Assembly: GCA_013298895.1 (NCBI GenBank)
Contig: JAAFJM010000003.1
Span: 124,001 to 188,000 of the forward strand
Reading direction: 5' to 3'
Source of the DNA: Bacteroidota bacterium
GTDB taxonomy: Bacteria > Bacteroidota > Bacteroidia > UKL13-3
Length of the DNA stretch: 64,000 nucleotides
Part shown: positions 52,317 to 61,226 of the stretch, one piece after another
How positions within the stretch are numbered: the first letter of the stretch is position 1
Layout: every line of letters starts with the position of its first letter
Notes under the pieces: generated by a model
Seen by the model: only the letters and a program-made list of their open reading frames with translations
What the model was told of the DNA's origin: nothing
Databases searched by the model: none
Translations under genes and position numbers: made by a program

Positions 52317-53951
52317 TTATTCAATATTTTCTTTTAAAATCTTATTTAGCCATTTTAAAAGCATAAACATGACAATAGTTGCAAATGCCAATAAAACAAA
52401 GTTTACCAAAAAATAATTGGCTTTATCGGTATAATTATCCCAAGTTTTAGCCAAAATACCCGAAAGTTTATTACCAATAGAAGTTGATAAAAACCAACCT
52501 CCCATCATAAGAGCCGTTAAGCGCTTAGGACTTAATTTTGAAACCAATGATAAACCCATTGGACTTAAAAATAATTCACCAATGGTAACAACACCATAAC
52601 AACCTATAAGCCACCATGCCGATGCTTTTTCGGCACCATTACTACAATAAATTACTCCAGCTACCATTACCAAAGTACTTAAAGCCGAAATAAGTAGGCC
52701 AAATGCAATTTTTGATGCTGTGCTTGGTTCTGATTTTTTACGTTTTAAAAATGCAAAAAATGCCACTACTAAAGGAGTTAATATGATTACCCAAAGCGGG
52801 TTAATGGATTGAAATAATTCGGTATTGAATAATGATATTTCGGTATTTTCTGTAGGGGTTAATGCAGGTTGTAAATTTCTAAAATACACATTTTTATCCC
52901 ATATTTTTTTAACTTTTCCATTTTCCTTTATTACAGAAAATTTTTCGTTAAATGCTTCAACCGAATCTACTTTATTGGTTACTTTTTCTACCAAATATAA
53001 ATTTTCGGCTGTACTTTTCACAAAAGTGGGTGTAGCCCTATCGGTATAATATTGAGCCCAAGTAGTTAAAGCGGTGCCATTTTGTTTGAATACCGCCCAA
53101 AACATTACCGAAACTAGCATGATAGTTAATAATGCTGCAATTGGTTTTTTGTCGGCTATGCTAGCTTTTACATATAAACCTAAATAAAAAACAACAACCG
53201 GAATTGTTCCAAAAATAAAAGCATCCGTACTATCGCTACCAAAAATATCACCTGGAATAAACCATGCTCCCAAACCTACTATGATAGCTGGCAAAAAAAC
53301 AGTAGCAAATATTTTTGACATTGGCATATCTTCTTTTTGGGCTGGTTTTAATATATCGGCATGCTTATAGTTTTTCAAACCAATATAATAAACTATTAAA
53401 CCAACAAACATACCTATGCCCGCTGTTCCAAATGCATAACTCCAACCATATTTATTACGCATAAATGCAGCTATAAAAGTACATGTGGCTGCGCCAATAT
53501 TTATACCTGAATAAAATATATTGTATCCCGAATCTTTTAAATGCTTGTATTTTTCTTCGTTATACAAATTACCTAAAAGTGTAGAAATATTAGGCTTAAA
53601 AAAACCATTTCCCAATACAATTAAAAACAACGAAATATAAAAATAGGTAGTACCCGGAATAGCCAAACCTAAATAGCCTAATCCCATTAAAACACCTCCT
53701 AAAAATATTGATTTACTATACCCTAATATTCTATCGGCTAACAAACCACCCAAAAATGGAGTTAAAAACACAAAGGCAATAAAAGTACCATAAATATCGG
53801 CAGCCTCTCCCCTAGCCATTCCTAAGCCTCCTTTTTCAACAGAGGTGGTAAGGTATAATTGAAAAATACCAATCATTAAGTAATAACCAAAACGTTCCCA
53901 CATTTCGGTAAAAAATAAAAAGGGTAAGCCTAAAGGGTGTTTTTTATTCAT
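52317..53951 (-). CDS. POT-family proton-dependent peptide transporter
   Basis: A 544-aa inner-membrane transporter of about 14 hydrophobic segments. The POT hallmark FFTEMWERFGYYLM (about 13-26) includes the ExxER proton-coupling motif, and GFFKPNISTLLG (about 115-126) is the second conserved block. A cytosolic or periplasmic insert at about 300-370 interrupts the helices, as in other Bacteroidota POT proteins. It imports di- and tripeptides with protons. A G-poor tract and repeat-rich spacer lie just upstream of the ATG. Confidence 0.94.
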   Translation of the reverse strand: MNKKHPLGLPFLFFTEMWERFGYYLMIGIFQLYLTTSVEKGGLGMARGEAADIYGTFIAFVFLTPFLGGLLADRILGYSKSIFLGGVLMGLGYLGLAIPGTTYFYISLFLIVLGNGFFKPNISTLLGNLYNEEKYKHLKDSGYNIFYSGINIGAATCTFIAAFMRNKYGWSYAFGTAGIGMFVGLIVYYIGLKNYKHADILKPAQKEDMPMSKIFATVFLPAIIVGLGAWFIPGDIFGSDSTDAFIFGTIPVVVFYLGLYVKASIADKKPIAALLTIMLVSVMFWAVFKQNGTALTTWAQYYTDRATPTFVKSTAENLYLVEKVTNKVDSVEAFNEKFSVIKENGKVKKIWDKNVYFRNLQPALTPTENTEISLFNTELFQSINPLWVIILTPLVVAFFAFLKRKKSEPSTASKIAFGLLISALSTLVMVAGVIYCSNGAEKASAWWLIGCYGVVTIGELFLSPMGLSLVSKLSPKRLTALMMGGWFLSTSIGNKLSGILAKTWDNYTDKANYFLVNFVLLAFATIVMFMLLKWLNKILKENIE

Positions 53952-54794
53952 GCTTGCGAAAATATCATTTTTTTTGAATTAGCCACTCCTTGTGGGTAAT
54001 TGGAGATTTATAGATTTTTGATTTGGAGATTTTTTGAATTGTAGGATTGCTTGTTTGTTATATTGCCTGATTGTTGAGTTGCTAGATTATTGTATAGTTG
54101 ATTTGCCAGGTTTTATTTTGCCCGTTATTATTCTAATAGCTATTGGCATGAGACCAACAACATAAATTGATAAATTATTATTGGATAGCTAGTTTTTGCT
54201 TCGACTGAGTTGTTATTTATCTTAGCCCTACAACAAGTGATAAGTGTCGCCCCTATAGGGCATTGGATAACTAGTTTTTAGTTCTTACTATCAAGTATAA
54301 GTTTTTTTTTACAATACTTTCGCTCTTAAGAAACTTTAGATTTTAGGAATTATTTGTTTTAATCATCCTGATTTATTGCAGGATAGAACGCCTGCAATAG
54401 CGGCATTGGAATGTGCGCGAAACTCTTCGTAAATTGCGCTATCTGCGGGAAATTTTTGTTGATTTTAGTCTGCTTCGTTTCCTGTAGCAATCGGAATAGA
54501 CATGACCAATAAGGTGCGGGAAAATAGTTGTTGGTCAGAATACCAATAGCTTTCGGTAACAACAAGCACGAACAAGCAACCAAATCAATTATAGTTCAGA
54601 CAATAAGTTTTATAAGTTGGGGTGGGTGCTAATAGTTATTTGAAATATACCTAAAACAAAAATACTAAGTGCAGTTTATAAAACCACACTTAGTAAACTC
54701 TTTTATATTCTAAATCCAAAGTACGATTATACCCTTGCAATTGCTTTACGGGAAATACGAATTGAGGGAGAGCCTTGTTAAAGCAATCGAACAT
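53952..54794. repeat. 843-bp spacer with repeat fragments
   Basis: No credible gene (a 74-codon minus-strand frame at 54359-54583 overlaps repeat sequence and lacks coding features). Contents are the CAAC/CTCCAAAT tract (minus orientation, 53995-54110), a CAACAAGTGATAAGTGTCGCCCC half-repeat at 54230-54262, a GCCTGCAATAGCG segment at 54391 and a CTATCTGCGGGAAA segment near 54440 that recur at 55709 and 56310, and a terminator at 54664-54694. Confidence 0.65.
54664..54694 (-). terminator. probable terminator of the downstream lipoprotein gene
   Basis: An 8-bp stem (ACTAAGTG 54664-54671 with CACTTAGT 54687-54694) extended by an inner GTTT/AAAC pair across a small internal loop, followed on the minus strand by a T-rich stretch. 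It lies 100 nt after the stop of the 54795 gene. Confidence 0.55.
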
Positions 54795-55439
54795 TTATTT
54801 TTTGGCATCAGCATTTTCAGTTACCTTAGAAAGAGGTCTTTCTATTGAATTGATAGTTGCAAATTTGATTTTTTCTTTTGCAATTTTCATATTGTCTTTT
54901 GTAGAAAGATTTTTTTCTACTTCATTTTTTCTAGTGTCTAATGCTTCGTATAATACTTTTACCTCATCCCAATCTTCTCTTGAATATACTTTTTTATTAG
55001 CTTCCACGGCAAGTACAAAATTTTCGTAAGCCACTCTAATATTTGTAGCGTTTATCCAAGTAAAATTAAGGTCTGTACCTATTTTTCCTTCACCAAACAA
55101 GGCATCTCTAAGTACTTGTTTTCTGGTACTGTACAATTTTTCTTTATTGGCTTTAATGGCAGCTTCGTATTTAACTTTTAGTGCTTGGTAAGCCTCTTTA
55201 CTTTCTGCTAATTGTTTTTTCTGTGCTTCTTCTTTAGCAGCAGCCTCTGCTTTTACTACTCTTAGTTGATAACCATCTTCTATTGTTTGCCAATATGAGT
55301 TATTGTATTCTAGGGTTACATTTTGAATAGAGTCAACATAAGTTTGTAATTCTTTTGTTTCGTCAGTTTTAGTTGAGTTGCTACATGCCGATATGCCAAT
55401 GATAGAGGCACAAATAATACTAAGTTTTAAGGTTTTCAT
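54795..55439 (-). CDS. helical lipoprotein of unknown function
   Basis: A 214-aa lipoprotein: signal SIICASIIGISAC with Cys19, then almost entirely alpha-helical and Lys/Glu/Ala-rich sequence (AAAKEEAQKKQLAESKEAYQ, KVLYEALDTRKNEVE). A short hydrophobic strand with FTWINATNIRV interrupts it. No family recognised; the layout suits a periplasmic coiled-coil or stress-type lipoprotein. It stands alone between two repeat-rich spacers, with a possible terminator 100 nt downstream. Confidence 0.72.
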   Translation of the reverse strand: MKTLKLSIICASIIGISACSNSTKTDETKELQTYVDSIQNVTLEYNNSYWQTIEDGYQLRVVKAEAAAKEEAQKKQLAESKEAYQALKVKYEAAIKANKEKLYSTRKQVLRDALFGEGKIGTDLNFTWINATNIRVAYENFVLAVEANKKVYSREDWDEVKVLYEALDTRKNEVEKNLSTKDNMKIAKEKIKFATINSIERPLSKVTENADAKK

Positions 55440-55741
55440 TTTTAAAGTTTATGTTTTTTAAGCAACAAATGTAACGTTCTTAACTATTTGAAATGTTGTA
55501 CTTTTAAATAGATTTATTATATATTTTACATCTTTAAGCCATGGTTTAAAATTAACGAAGAGCCTCCAACAATTAATAATATCGCCCCTATGAGGCTTTT
55601 GTTTGGTGGTGCGTTTGTTTTGTTACCATACTATCGCTCCTATGGAGCTTTTGTTTTATTTATAGATAGCAATCATGTTAATCATCCAATTGATTGAAGG
55701 CGAGGACGCCTGCAATGGCTGCAAATGAAGAATTATTCGCC

Positions 55742-55836
55742 CTTGTTGGTGTTTAGCGAAGCGTCACCAACAAGAATAACTATTGCTTCCATGAATCTTT
55801 CAGTTTTATTTATGGGTAGCAATCATGATAATCAAA
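55742..55836 (+). repeat. palindromic repeat, full copy 1
   Basis: A 10-bp perfect hairpin (55742-55751 with 55765-55774, loop of 13 nt) followed by AATAACTATTGCTTCCATG and the 30-bp direct repeat. The second full copy is at 56150-56210, and half copies are at 54230-54262, 55566-55602 and 55624-55683. Confidence 0.6.
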
Positions 55837-55937
55837 ATAAAATCATAGTTTAGATAATAAGTTTTATACGTTGAGGTGAGGCAAATAATCTTGTGCAAAT
55901 TTTCCAATGATAATTATTTATTAAAATTATAAAAATG

Positions 55938-56060
55938 TGGTGAGCGTTGGCCAGACAATAAAGCGGGCCGTGCTTCTTGCCATGTGGGTGGGTAGCTTTT
56001 TATTGTCTAGCGTTTTTGCATACTTTTTGGGCAATGCATAAAGTATGAAGAAAAAAGGAA
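55938..56060 (+). repeat. structured dispersed element, copy A (candidate RNA)
   Basis: Shared core with copy B (62211-62321, opposite strand): AGCGTTGG-like start, AAGCGGGCC, TGTGGGTGG and CTAG. Stem 1 pairs AGACAATAAA (55953-55962) with TTTATTGTCT (55999-56008), 10 bp perfect. Stem 2 pairs CATACTTT (56019-56026) with AAAGTATG (56040-56047). In copy B the same stems exist with different bases, so pairing is conserved rather than sequence. It is GC-rich in its core, unlike the surroundings, and its orientation is opposite to both neighbouring genes, so it is not a cis-leader of either. Confidence 0.6.
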
Positions 56061-56149
56061 ATAGCTTTCAATTGGCTTACCTGTTTGCCTTGTAAAGGAT
56101 AACGAAAAAGCGGAACTACAGAATGACCCTATGTTATTTTTTATTTCAC

Positions 56150-56212
56150 TTTTGTTGGTAGTTAGCACAGCATCACCGACACGAAATAAGTATCGCCCCT
56201 TAGGGGGCTTTA
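56150..56212 (+). repeat. palindromic repeat, full copy 2
   Basis: TGTTGGTA...TCACCGACA (one G-T wobble against the hairpin of copy 1) then AAATAAGTATCGCCCCTTAGGGGGC, which forms a second short stem. It matches 55742-55774 in architecture. Confidence 0.55.
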
Positions 56213-56438
56213 GGTAATTAGTTTGCAGTACTTAGTTCTTGTGAATTAGTTAATCAATAAAAACATATAAATCATGTTCAGAAAATGGGTGGGAAACTTT
56301 GCGTAATCTGCACTATCTGCTGGAAACTTTTGTTTGCTTGAGATTAATTCGTTCATAGCAAAAAGGAGTTGTAACCGATATTTAAAATTCAATTTGTAAA
56401 TAACCAAAGGCTAGAGACTAGAAGCTAGCAGCCCAAAT

Positions 56439-56798
56439 TCAATCATCATGGTTATCACCCCCTAAACTGTAATAATTATTCTCTTCATCTTCGTTGCCTA
56501 TATCTTCTTGTTCATCATCTAATTCACTGCCAGGAATGTCTAAATCATCACCGGCCATGTCTTCGTCAAAATCCTTTTCATTCCATTCTCCTGCTTCTTC
56601 AACCATGCGTTTGTTTTTGGTAATGTCTTCTGGGTCAATATTGGTTTCTTCTACTAAATTATTGTAAACATCATCACTTGGCGGATATAATAATACATCA
56701 ACCAACTCATTATCCTTTTCATCAAAAGCGGTCAGTTTTAAATCTTTGGTATCTTTAATAGGCTTATTTTCAGTATGTTTTTTGTGATCTCGTCTCAT
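56439..56798 (-). CDS. acidic conserved protein at the end of the mla operon
   Basis: A 119-aa, strongly acidic protein (many Asp/Glu, especially residues 65-119) with a basic start (RRDHKKHTENK). No signal peptide or membrane helix, and no recognised family. It begins 2 nt after the mlaD stop, so it is the last gene of the nitroreductase-dps-mlaEFD cluster. Its low complexity suggests an unstructured C-terminal tail. The function is unknown; the tight coupling to MlaD is the best lead. Confidence 0.78.
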   Translation of the reverse strand: MRRDHKKHTENKPIKDTKDLKLTAFDEKDNELVDVLLYPPSDDVYNNLVEETNIDPEDITKNKRMVEEAGEWNEKDFDEDMAGDDLDIPGSELDDEQEDIGNEDEENNYYSLGGDNHDD

Positions 56799-56800
56799 GG

Positions 56801-57490
56801 CTATTTTTTGTCTTTTTTAGTTTTTTTATCTTTCTTTTTAAAAAATCCTCTTAATAAAAAACTGCTTTTAGCAGCATCCATATTCTGTTTAAACCCTTTG
56901 GTACCTTGTTTTACATTTACAATGGTTTTATCTAAATTTTCAGCAAAAACAGTATCCATAAATAGTTTACCAATGGTTCCTTTACCTGAGCGAATATTGC
57001 CCATGATGGCAGCCAAATCATCGGTTATTAAAGCTGCATTATCAGTAGTGTTTTTTAATTTCAGCAGCATATCATCTAAACTAATAGGAATGGTAGTACC
57101 AATCATATCATTGTTTTCAACCATAGTAAATGCGGTTGTTCCGGGCGAAACATTCATTATTTTATTGCCCATTAATCCATCAGAACCAATAATGGCTTTA
57201 GCATCTTTCTTTATAAATTTTTGTGTGGTAACATCTAAAATCATATCAACCTTTACAGTAGAATCTGTTATGATTTCGATGGCTTCAATAGTACCCACAT
57301 TGATACCAGCAAAACGCACGTTATTGCCAACCTGCAGTCCATTTACATCTTTAAACATGGCACTTATTCTGAAAGTGGTACTAAACAGTTTTTTAGTTTC
57401 GCCTATATAATAAATACCTGCTAAAAACAAGGCTACCCCTATGGCTACAAATATTCCTAACTTTATTTTATTGATGGATTGTTTTTGCAT
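56801..57490 (-). CDS. mlaD: MlaD-like MCE-domain lipid transport protein
   Basis: A 229-aa protein from ATG 57490. One membrane helix lies at about 9-30 (KLGIFVAIGVALFLAGIYY), then the MCE domain at about 38-118 (VNGLQVGNNVRFAGINVGTIEAIEI) and a helical tail that could be the hydrophobic tunnel region. The frame reaches back to TTG 57565 inside mlaF, but the family begins with the membrane helix. It forms the periplasmic hexameric ring of the Mla phospholipid transporter. The gap to mlaF is 50 nt. Confidence 0.9.
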   Translation of the reverse strand: MQKQSINKIKLGIFVAIGVALFLAGIYYIGETKKLFSTTFRISAMFKDVNGLQVGNNVRFAGINVGTIEAIEIITDSTVKVDMILDVTTQKFIKKDAKAIIGSDGLMGNKIMNVSPGTTAFTMVENNDMIGTTIPISLDDMLLKLKNTTDNAALITDDLAAIMGNIRSGKGTIGKLFMDTVFAENLDKTIVNVKQGTKGFKQNMDAAKSSFLLRGFFKKKDKKTKKDKK

Positions 57491-57540
57491 AATGATATTA
57501 TTGATTGCTATTGAAATACTTAATTTAAAGTGACTATTAA

Positions 57541-58281
57541 TTATATAAAAAAGGATTTTACCCAAGCATCTTCCGATTTTTCGAGTTCTTGATAAGTACC
57601 TTCGGTTAATATTTTTCCATCTTTAAAAATCACAATGCGGTTGGCCGTTATTTTAGCACAAGCCATATCGTGGGTAATAATGATAGATGAAGTATTGTAT
57701 TGTTTTTGAACAGTTAAAATAAGTTCACTTATTTCTTTTGAAGTAATAGGATCTAAACCTGTGGTTGGTTCATCGTAAAGCATTATTTCAGGTTTTAAAA
57801 TAAGCGTTCTGGCTAAGCCTAAACGTTTGCGCATACCTCCCGAAAGTTCTGATGGTGTTTTATCTATTACATCTAAAAGGCCAACATTGGTTAGTGCTTC
57901 CTCTATTCTACTTTGTTTATCGGCATTGGTTAAATCTTTTAAATCGCGTAAAGGGAAAGCCAAATTTTCTTTAACCGACATAGAATCGTAAAGGGCACCA
58001 CTTTGAAATAAGAATCCAATTTTTTTTCGCAATGCATTCAGTGCATCATTATCCAAACCATTGATATCGTTATCAAACACTTTTAAAGTACCTTCATCAG
58101 CATTTATCAGGCCCACAATACATTTAATTAAAACAGATTTGCCACTTCCTGATTTACCCAAAACCACTACATTTTCGCCTTTTTGAATATTTAAATTGAT
58201 ATCGACCAACACTTGGTTTGAGCCAAATGATTTTTTTAAATGTTCAATTTGAATGACAGATTCGTCTTTAGGTTTTTCCAT
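57541..58281 (-). CDS. mlaF: MlaF-like ABC transporter ATPase
   Basis: A 246-aa ABC ATPase with Walker A GKSGSGKS (42-49), the signature LSGGMRKRLGLARTL (about 147-161), Walker B IMLYDEPTTGLDP (about 167-179) and a switch His in ITHD. The signature LSGGMRKR and ~246-aa length match MlaF-type importers of phospholipid transport systems. It energises MlaE. The start overlaps the mlaE stop by one base (TAATG), showing translational coupling. Confidence 0.93.
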   Translation of the reverse strand: MEKPKDESVIQIEHLKKSFGSNQVLVDINLNIQKGENVVVLGKSGSGKSVLIKCIVGLINADEGTLKVFDNDINGLDNDALNALRKKIGFLFQSGALYDSMSVKENLAFPLRDLKDLTNADKQSRIEEALTNVGLLDVIDKTPSELSGGMRKRLGLARTLILKPEIMLYDEPTTGLDPITSKEISELILTVQKQYNTSSIIITHDMACAKITANRIVIFKDGKILTEGTYQELEKSEDAWVKSFFI

Positions 58282-59126
58282 TAGTTAATAAATAAACTGG
58301 TTATTTGAACTGCTATAATATCGATTACAAAAACCATAAGTGAAGTTACCACCACCGATGAATTGGCTGCTTGCCCAACACCTTCGGTACCTTTATTGGA
58401 GTTATAACCTTTATAACAAGCTATTAACCCAATTGATAAACCAAAGAAAACAGTTTTGATCAATGAAGGAAATACATCGGTAAAACTTAATTGAGCAAAA
58501 GCTTGTGAAAAGTATAAGTAAAAACTTACATCGCCTTTTATATTAACGCCTGCAAATGAGCCAAGCATAGAAATCACATCGTTAAAAATGGTAAGAATTG
58601 GCAACATAAATGTGGTAGCCAAAACCCTAGTAACGATGATATATTTAAATGGATTAGTTCCTGAAACTTCCATGGCATCAATTTGCTCGGTAACGCGCAT
58701 AGAAGCTAACTCAGCACCAATGCCTGAACCTACTTTTCCAGCACAAATTAAAGCAGTGATTACAGGACCAATCTCGCGAACAATAGAAACTGAAATCATG
58801 GCGGGTAACCACGATTCAGCTCCAAACTCAGCAAGAGTTGGCCTAGATTGTATGGTTAATACCAAACCCATTATAAAGCCCGTAATGCCAACTAAGGTTA
58901 ACGATTTGTAACCAATTAAATACGATTGTTTGAGTGTTTCGTTTACCTCAAAAGGCGGTTGAAACATTTCTTTAAAAAAGCGCATAGCAAACAGCCAAAA
59001 AGTAGCTATATCAACCAATAATTGTTCAATATAGTTATTTTTTTCAATAGGCTTTGGCCTACTTTTACCGGGCGCTTCTGGCGCACTATCTATTTTTGCA
59101 GTTAATTCAGCCAAAGGATTATTCAT
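58281..59126 (-). CDS. mlaE: MlaE-like ABC transporter permease
   Basis: A 281-aa permease of the MlaE/YrbE family. Conserved motifs are GFIMGLVLTIQS, LPAMISVSIVREIGPVI, GKVGSGIGAELASMRVTEQIDAMEVSG and NPFKYIIVTRVLATTFMLP. The N-terminal ~45 residues are an extra cytosolic segment absent from E. coli MlaE. With MlaF and MlaD it moves phospholipids between the two membranes to keep outer-membrane asymmetry. It follows dps by 9 nt, so dps and the mla genes share a transcript. Confidence 0.94.
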   Translation of the reverse strand: MNNPLAELTAKIDSAPEAPGKSRPKPIEKNNYIEQLLVDIATFWLFAMRFFKEMFQPPFEVNETLKQSYLIGYKSLTLVGITGFIMGLVLTIQSRPTLAEFGAESWLPAMISVSIVREIGPVITALICAGKVGSGIGAELASMRVTEQIDAMEVSGTNPFKYIIVTRVLATTFMLPILTIFNDVISMLGSFAGVNIKGDVSFYLYFSQAFAQLSFTDVFPSLIKTVFFGLSIGLIACYKGYNSNKGTEGVGQAANSSVVVTSLMVFVIDIIAVQITSLFIN

Positions 59127-59135
59127 GGCTAATAA

Positions 59136-59609
59136 TTAGTTTAAATACCTGCGTAAAACCCAAGCTGTACTTTCATGTTGTTCCATAACAGCAGTTAAAA
59201 AATCAACAGTACCTGCATCTTTACTTTTTTCATTACAGGTTTCAATATCTTTTCTGATTTCCACTATCAATGTTTCGTAATCTTCCAATAATTCCTTCAT
59301 CATATCTTTTTGATTAGGATATTTATTGGGCGATTCTTTAAGCCTTGTTAAATTAGCAAATTCGTGCATAGTTCCAATAGTTTTACCACCTAGTTTTCCA
59401 ATTCGTTCAGCTATTAAATCAATGGTTTCTTCCAACTCAGTGTATTGATTTTGGAAAAGTTTATGTAATTCCATAAAACTTTCGCCTGATACATTCCAAT
59501 GGAACTTGCGTGTTTTTACGTAAAGCACCATTTCATCGGCTAAAATAATTGAAAGCATTTCAATGCTAACTGATAAATGTTTTTCTGAAATTCCTATTTG
59601 TGGTTTCAT
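59136..59609 (-). CDS. dps: Dps-family DNA protection/ferritin-like protein
   Basis: A 157-aa Dps protein. The ferroxidase residues keep the family spacing: His37, His49, Asp64 and Glu68 (FHWNVSGESFMELHKL, DLIAERI). Twelve subunits form a shell that oxidises Fe(II) with peroxide and shields DNA. The N-terminus is short without a Lys-rich tail, so direct DNA binding may be weak. It lies 24 nt after the nitroreductase gene and 9 nt before mlaE. Confidence 0.95.
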   Translation of the reverse strand: MKPQIGISEKHLSVSIEMLSIILADEMVLYVKTRKFHWNVSGESFMELHKLFQNQYTELEETIDLIAERIGKLGGKTIGTMHEFANLTRLKESPNKYPNQKDMMKELLEDYETLIVEIRKDIETCNEKSKDAGTVDFLTAVMEQHESTAWVLRRYLN

Positions 59610-59633
59610 AATTTTTTTGGATTTTTTTAATGA

Positions 59634-60302
59634 TTAAATATTATTGATATTACTGGCAGTAAAGCCAATTTCTGATTGAATAGAAATGAATAATTCTTCC
59701 TTGTTTCTTCGAACTTTAGGAAGGTTTACCAATGGATCGTTTTCTATATCGCGGTAACCTAAAGCCATGATAGATACACTGCGTAAACCGCGTTCTTTTA
59801 ATTGCAATACTTCATCTAAATCAACACTGTTAAATCCTTCCATTGGAGTTGAGTCGATTTGTTCTAAAGCTGCTGCACACAAGGCTACACCTAATGCTAT
59901 GCTTGCCTGTTTGGCGTGCCAGCAAAAGTTTTCTTCAGCAGTATTTTTTAGTAAATTACCTATTTCTAATTTGATACGTTTTAAGCTATCTTCACTCATA
60001 TTTCTAACTTTAGCCACATGAGTTATGTATTCATCAATTTTTTGTTGGGTTAAACAATCCCAAGCCGCAAAAACCAACAGTACAGATGCCTCTGTTATTT
60101 GAGGTTGCATGTAAGCAATGGGTTGAATTTTTTTCATCAACTCCAAATTTTCAATAACTATTACAGAATATGGTTGTAAACCGTATGAAGAAGGAGCTAA
60201 ATAAATGGCATCTAAAATAATTTGTAATTTTTCTTTTGGAATGGTTTTGCCATTCATGCGCTTCGTAGCATAGCGCCAATTTAAAGCTTCAATTATATTC
60301 AT
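59634..60302 (-). CDS. nitroreductase-family NAD(P)H-dependent FMN oxidoreductase
   Basis: A 222-aa FMN enzyme of the NfsB/dihydropteridine-reductase type. Motifs are NWRYATKRMNGKTIP (about 8-22, with the phosphate-binding RYATKRMN), LAPSSYGLQPYSVIVI, CWHAKQASIALGVALCAAA and IMALGYRDIEND. It reduces nitro compounds or quinones with NAD(P)H, likely a stress detoxification role consistent with its partner dps. It is probably the first gene of a transcript that runs on to mlaEFD. Confidence 0.9.
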   Translation of the reverse strand: MNIIEALNWRYATKRMNGKTIPKEKLQIILDAIYLAPSSYGLQPYSVIVIENLELMKKIQPIAYMQPQITEASVLLVFAAWDCLTQQKIDEYITHVAKVRNMSEDSLKRIKLEIGNLLKNTAEENFCWHAKQASIALGVALCAAALEQIDSTPMEGFNSVDLDEVLQLKERGLRSVSIMALGYRDIENDPLVNLPKVRRNKEELFISIQSEIGFTASNINNI

Positions 60303-60404
60303 AAGGACTGCTTTTTAATTATTTAAAAATGCCTTACAAATATGATAAGCAGAGGAGGTTATTATATTACACTAAAAACAGAAGTTATTATATAAATCAC
60401 ATGT

Positions 60405-61226
60405 TTAGCTCGGATAAATACTTTTAAACGCTTTACCCATATTTTCAATTACATCAGTAATCAATAAACTTTCAACACTTTGTTTTTTTAATGATAAATC
60501 AGCTGCTAAACCATGCATAAAAACTCCTAGTTGAGCAGCCTTAAAAGGTTCATAACCTTGTGCAAGAAAAGCAGTTATTATACCTGTTAAAGCATCGCCT
60601 GAACCACCTTTAGCCAAACCAGCATTACCTGTTGTGTTAAAATAAACAATTCCATTATAAGTAATAATGGTTTTATCTCCTTTCAGTACTATAATTATAT
60701 TAAGCAATTTAGCTTGATTAACAGCGGTGAGAATCCTTTCATGGTAGTTTACATGCTCGCCAAATAACCTATCAAACTCTTTTGGATGAGGAGTAATTAT
60801 GGTTTGTGGTGGAATTTTAGCAAACAATTTTTTGTCGGCAGCTAACATATTTAAAGCATCTGCATCCAGCAATAATGGACAATGAGAATTGTTGAATACA
60901 GCGGAAATTAATTTACCCTCATTTAACCCTAATCCTGGACCAACGGCAATGGCTGAATAATTTTCTAAATCATTGCCTAAATCGGTTCTAAAATTAACCA
61001 TTGCTTCAGGCAATGCTGTTTGAATAATAAACCTTTCTTCTTGAGGAATATTAACTGTTACCAATCCTACTCCTGACCGTAAACAAGCTTTTGAAGCAAT
61101 AACAGCTGCACCCATTTTACCTAAATTTCCTGCAATTATTAATGCATGACCATGATTTCCTTTGTGTGAATCTGCCTTACGCGGCTTAAATATATTTTTG
61201 ATGATACTTTTGGTTAGTTTTTTCAT
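60405..61226 (-). CDS. nnrD: ADP/ATP-dependent NAD(P)H-hydrate dehydratase
   Basis: A 273-aa enzyme from ATG 61226 (a TTG start at 61277 would add 17 residues of atypical sequence). It matches the C-terminal half of the YjeF/NnrD fusion: KGNHGHALIIAGNLGKMGAAVIASKACLRSG, the GPGLG motif, NTTGNAGLAKGGSGDALTGII (GGxGD nucleotide loop). It dehydrates damaged NADHX/NADPHX back to NAD(P)H. The NAD(P)HX epimerase domain (NnrE) is not fused or adjacent here, so it must be encoded elsewhere. Confidence 0.92.
   Translation of the reverse strand: MKKLTKSIIKNIFKPRKADSHKGNHGHALIIAGNLGKMGAAVIASKACLRSGVGLVTVNIPQEERFIIQTALPEAMVNFRTDLGNDLENYSAIAVGPGLGLNEGKLISAVFNNSHCPLLLDADALNMLAADKKLFAKIPPQTIITPHPKEFDRLFGEHVNYHERILTAVNQAKLLNIIIVLKGDKTIITYNGIVYFNTTGNAGLAKGGSGDALTGIITAFLAQGYEPFKAAQLGVFMHGLAADLSLKKQSVESLLITDVIENMGKAFKSIYPS

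Larger units (their letters stand above)
55440..56438. repeat. 999-bp repeat-rich spacer
   Basis: No gene. It contains several palindromic units with the core TATCGCYCCTAT followed by GGAGC-type arms (about 55580, 55630, 56190); a perfect 10-bp hairpin CTTGTTGGTG...CACCAACAAG at 55742-55774 and a related one at 56153-56180; a direct repeat TTTTATTTATRGRTAGCAATCATG at about 55655 and 55805; the structured element at 55938-56050; and the CTATCTGCTGGAAA segment near 56310. AGCTAGCAGCC-type minirepeats close the spacer. Confidence 0.65.

Noticed and set aside
54359-54583. 74-codon minus-strand frame upstream of the POT gene
   Set aside because: It runs through repeated sequence also seen at 55700 and 56300, so the open frame is a by-product of the repeats.
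55440-56438. Spacer palindromes as a CRISPR array
   Set aside because: The repeats are few, unequal in spacing and internally palindromic, and no cas gene is present.
57491-57565. N-terminal extension of MlaD reaching into mlaF
   Set aside because: It would put 25 residues before the membrane helix, unlike other MlaD proteins, and needs a TTG start.
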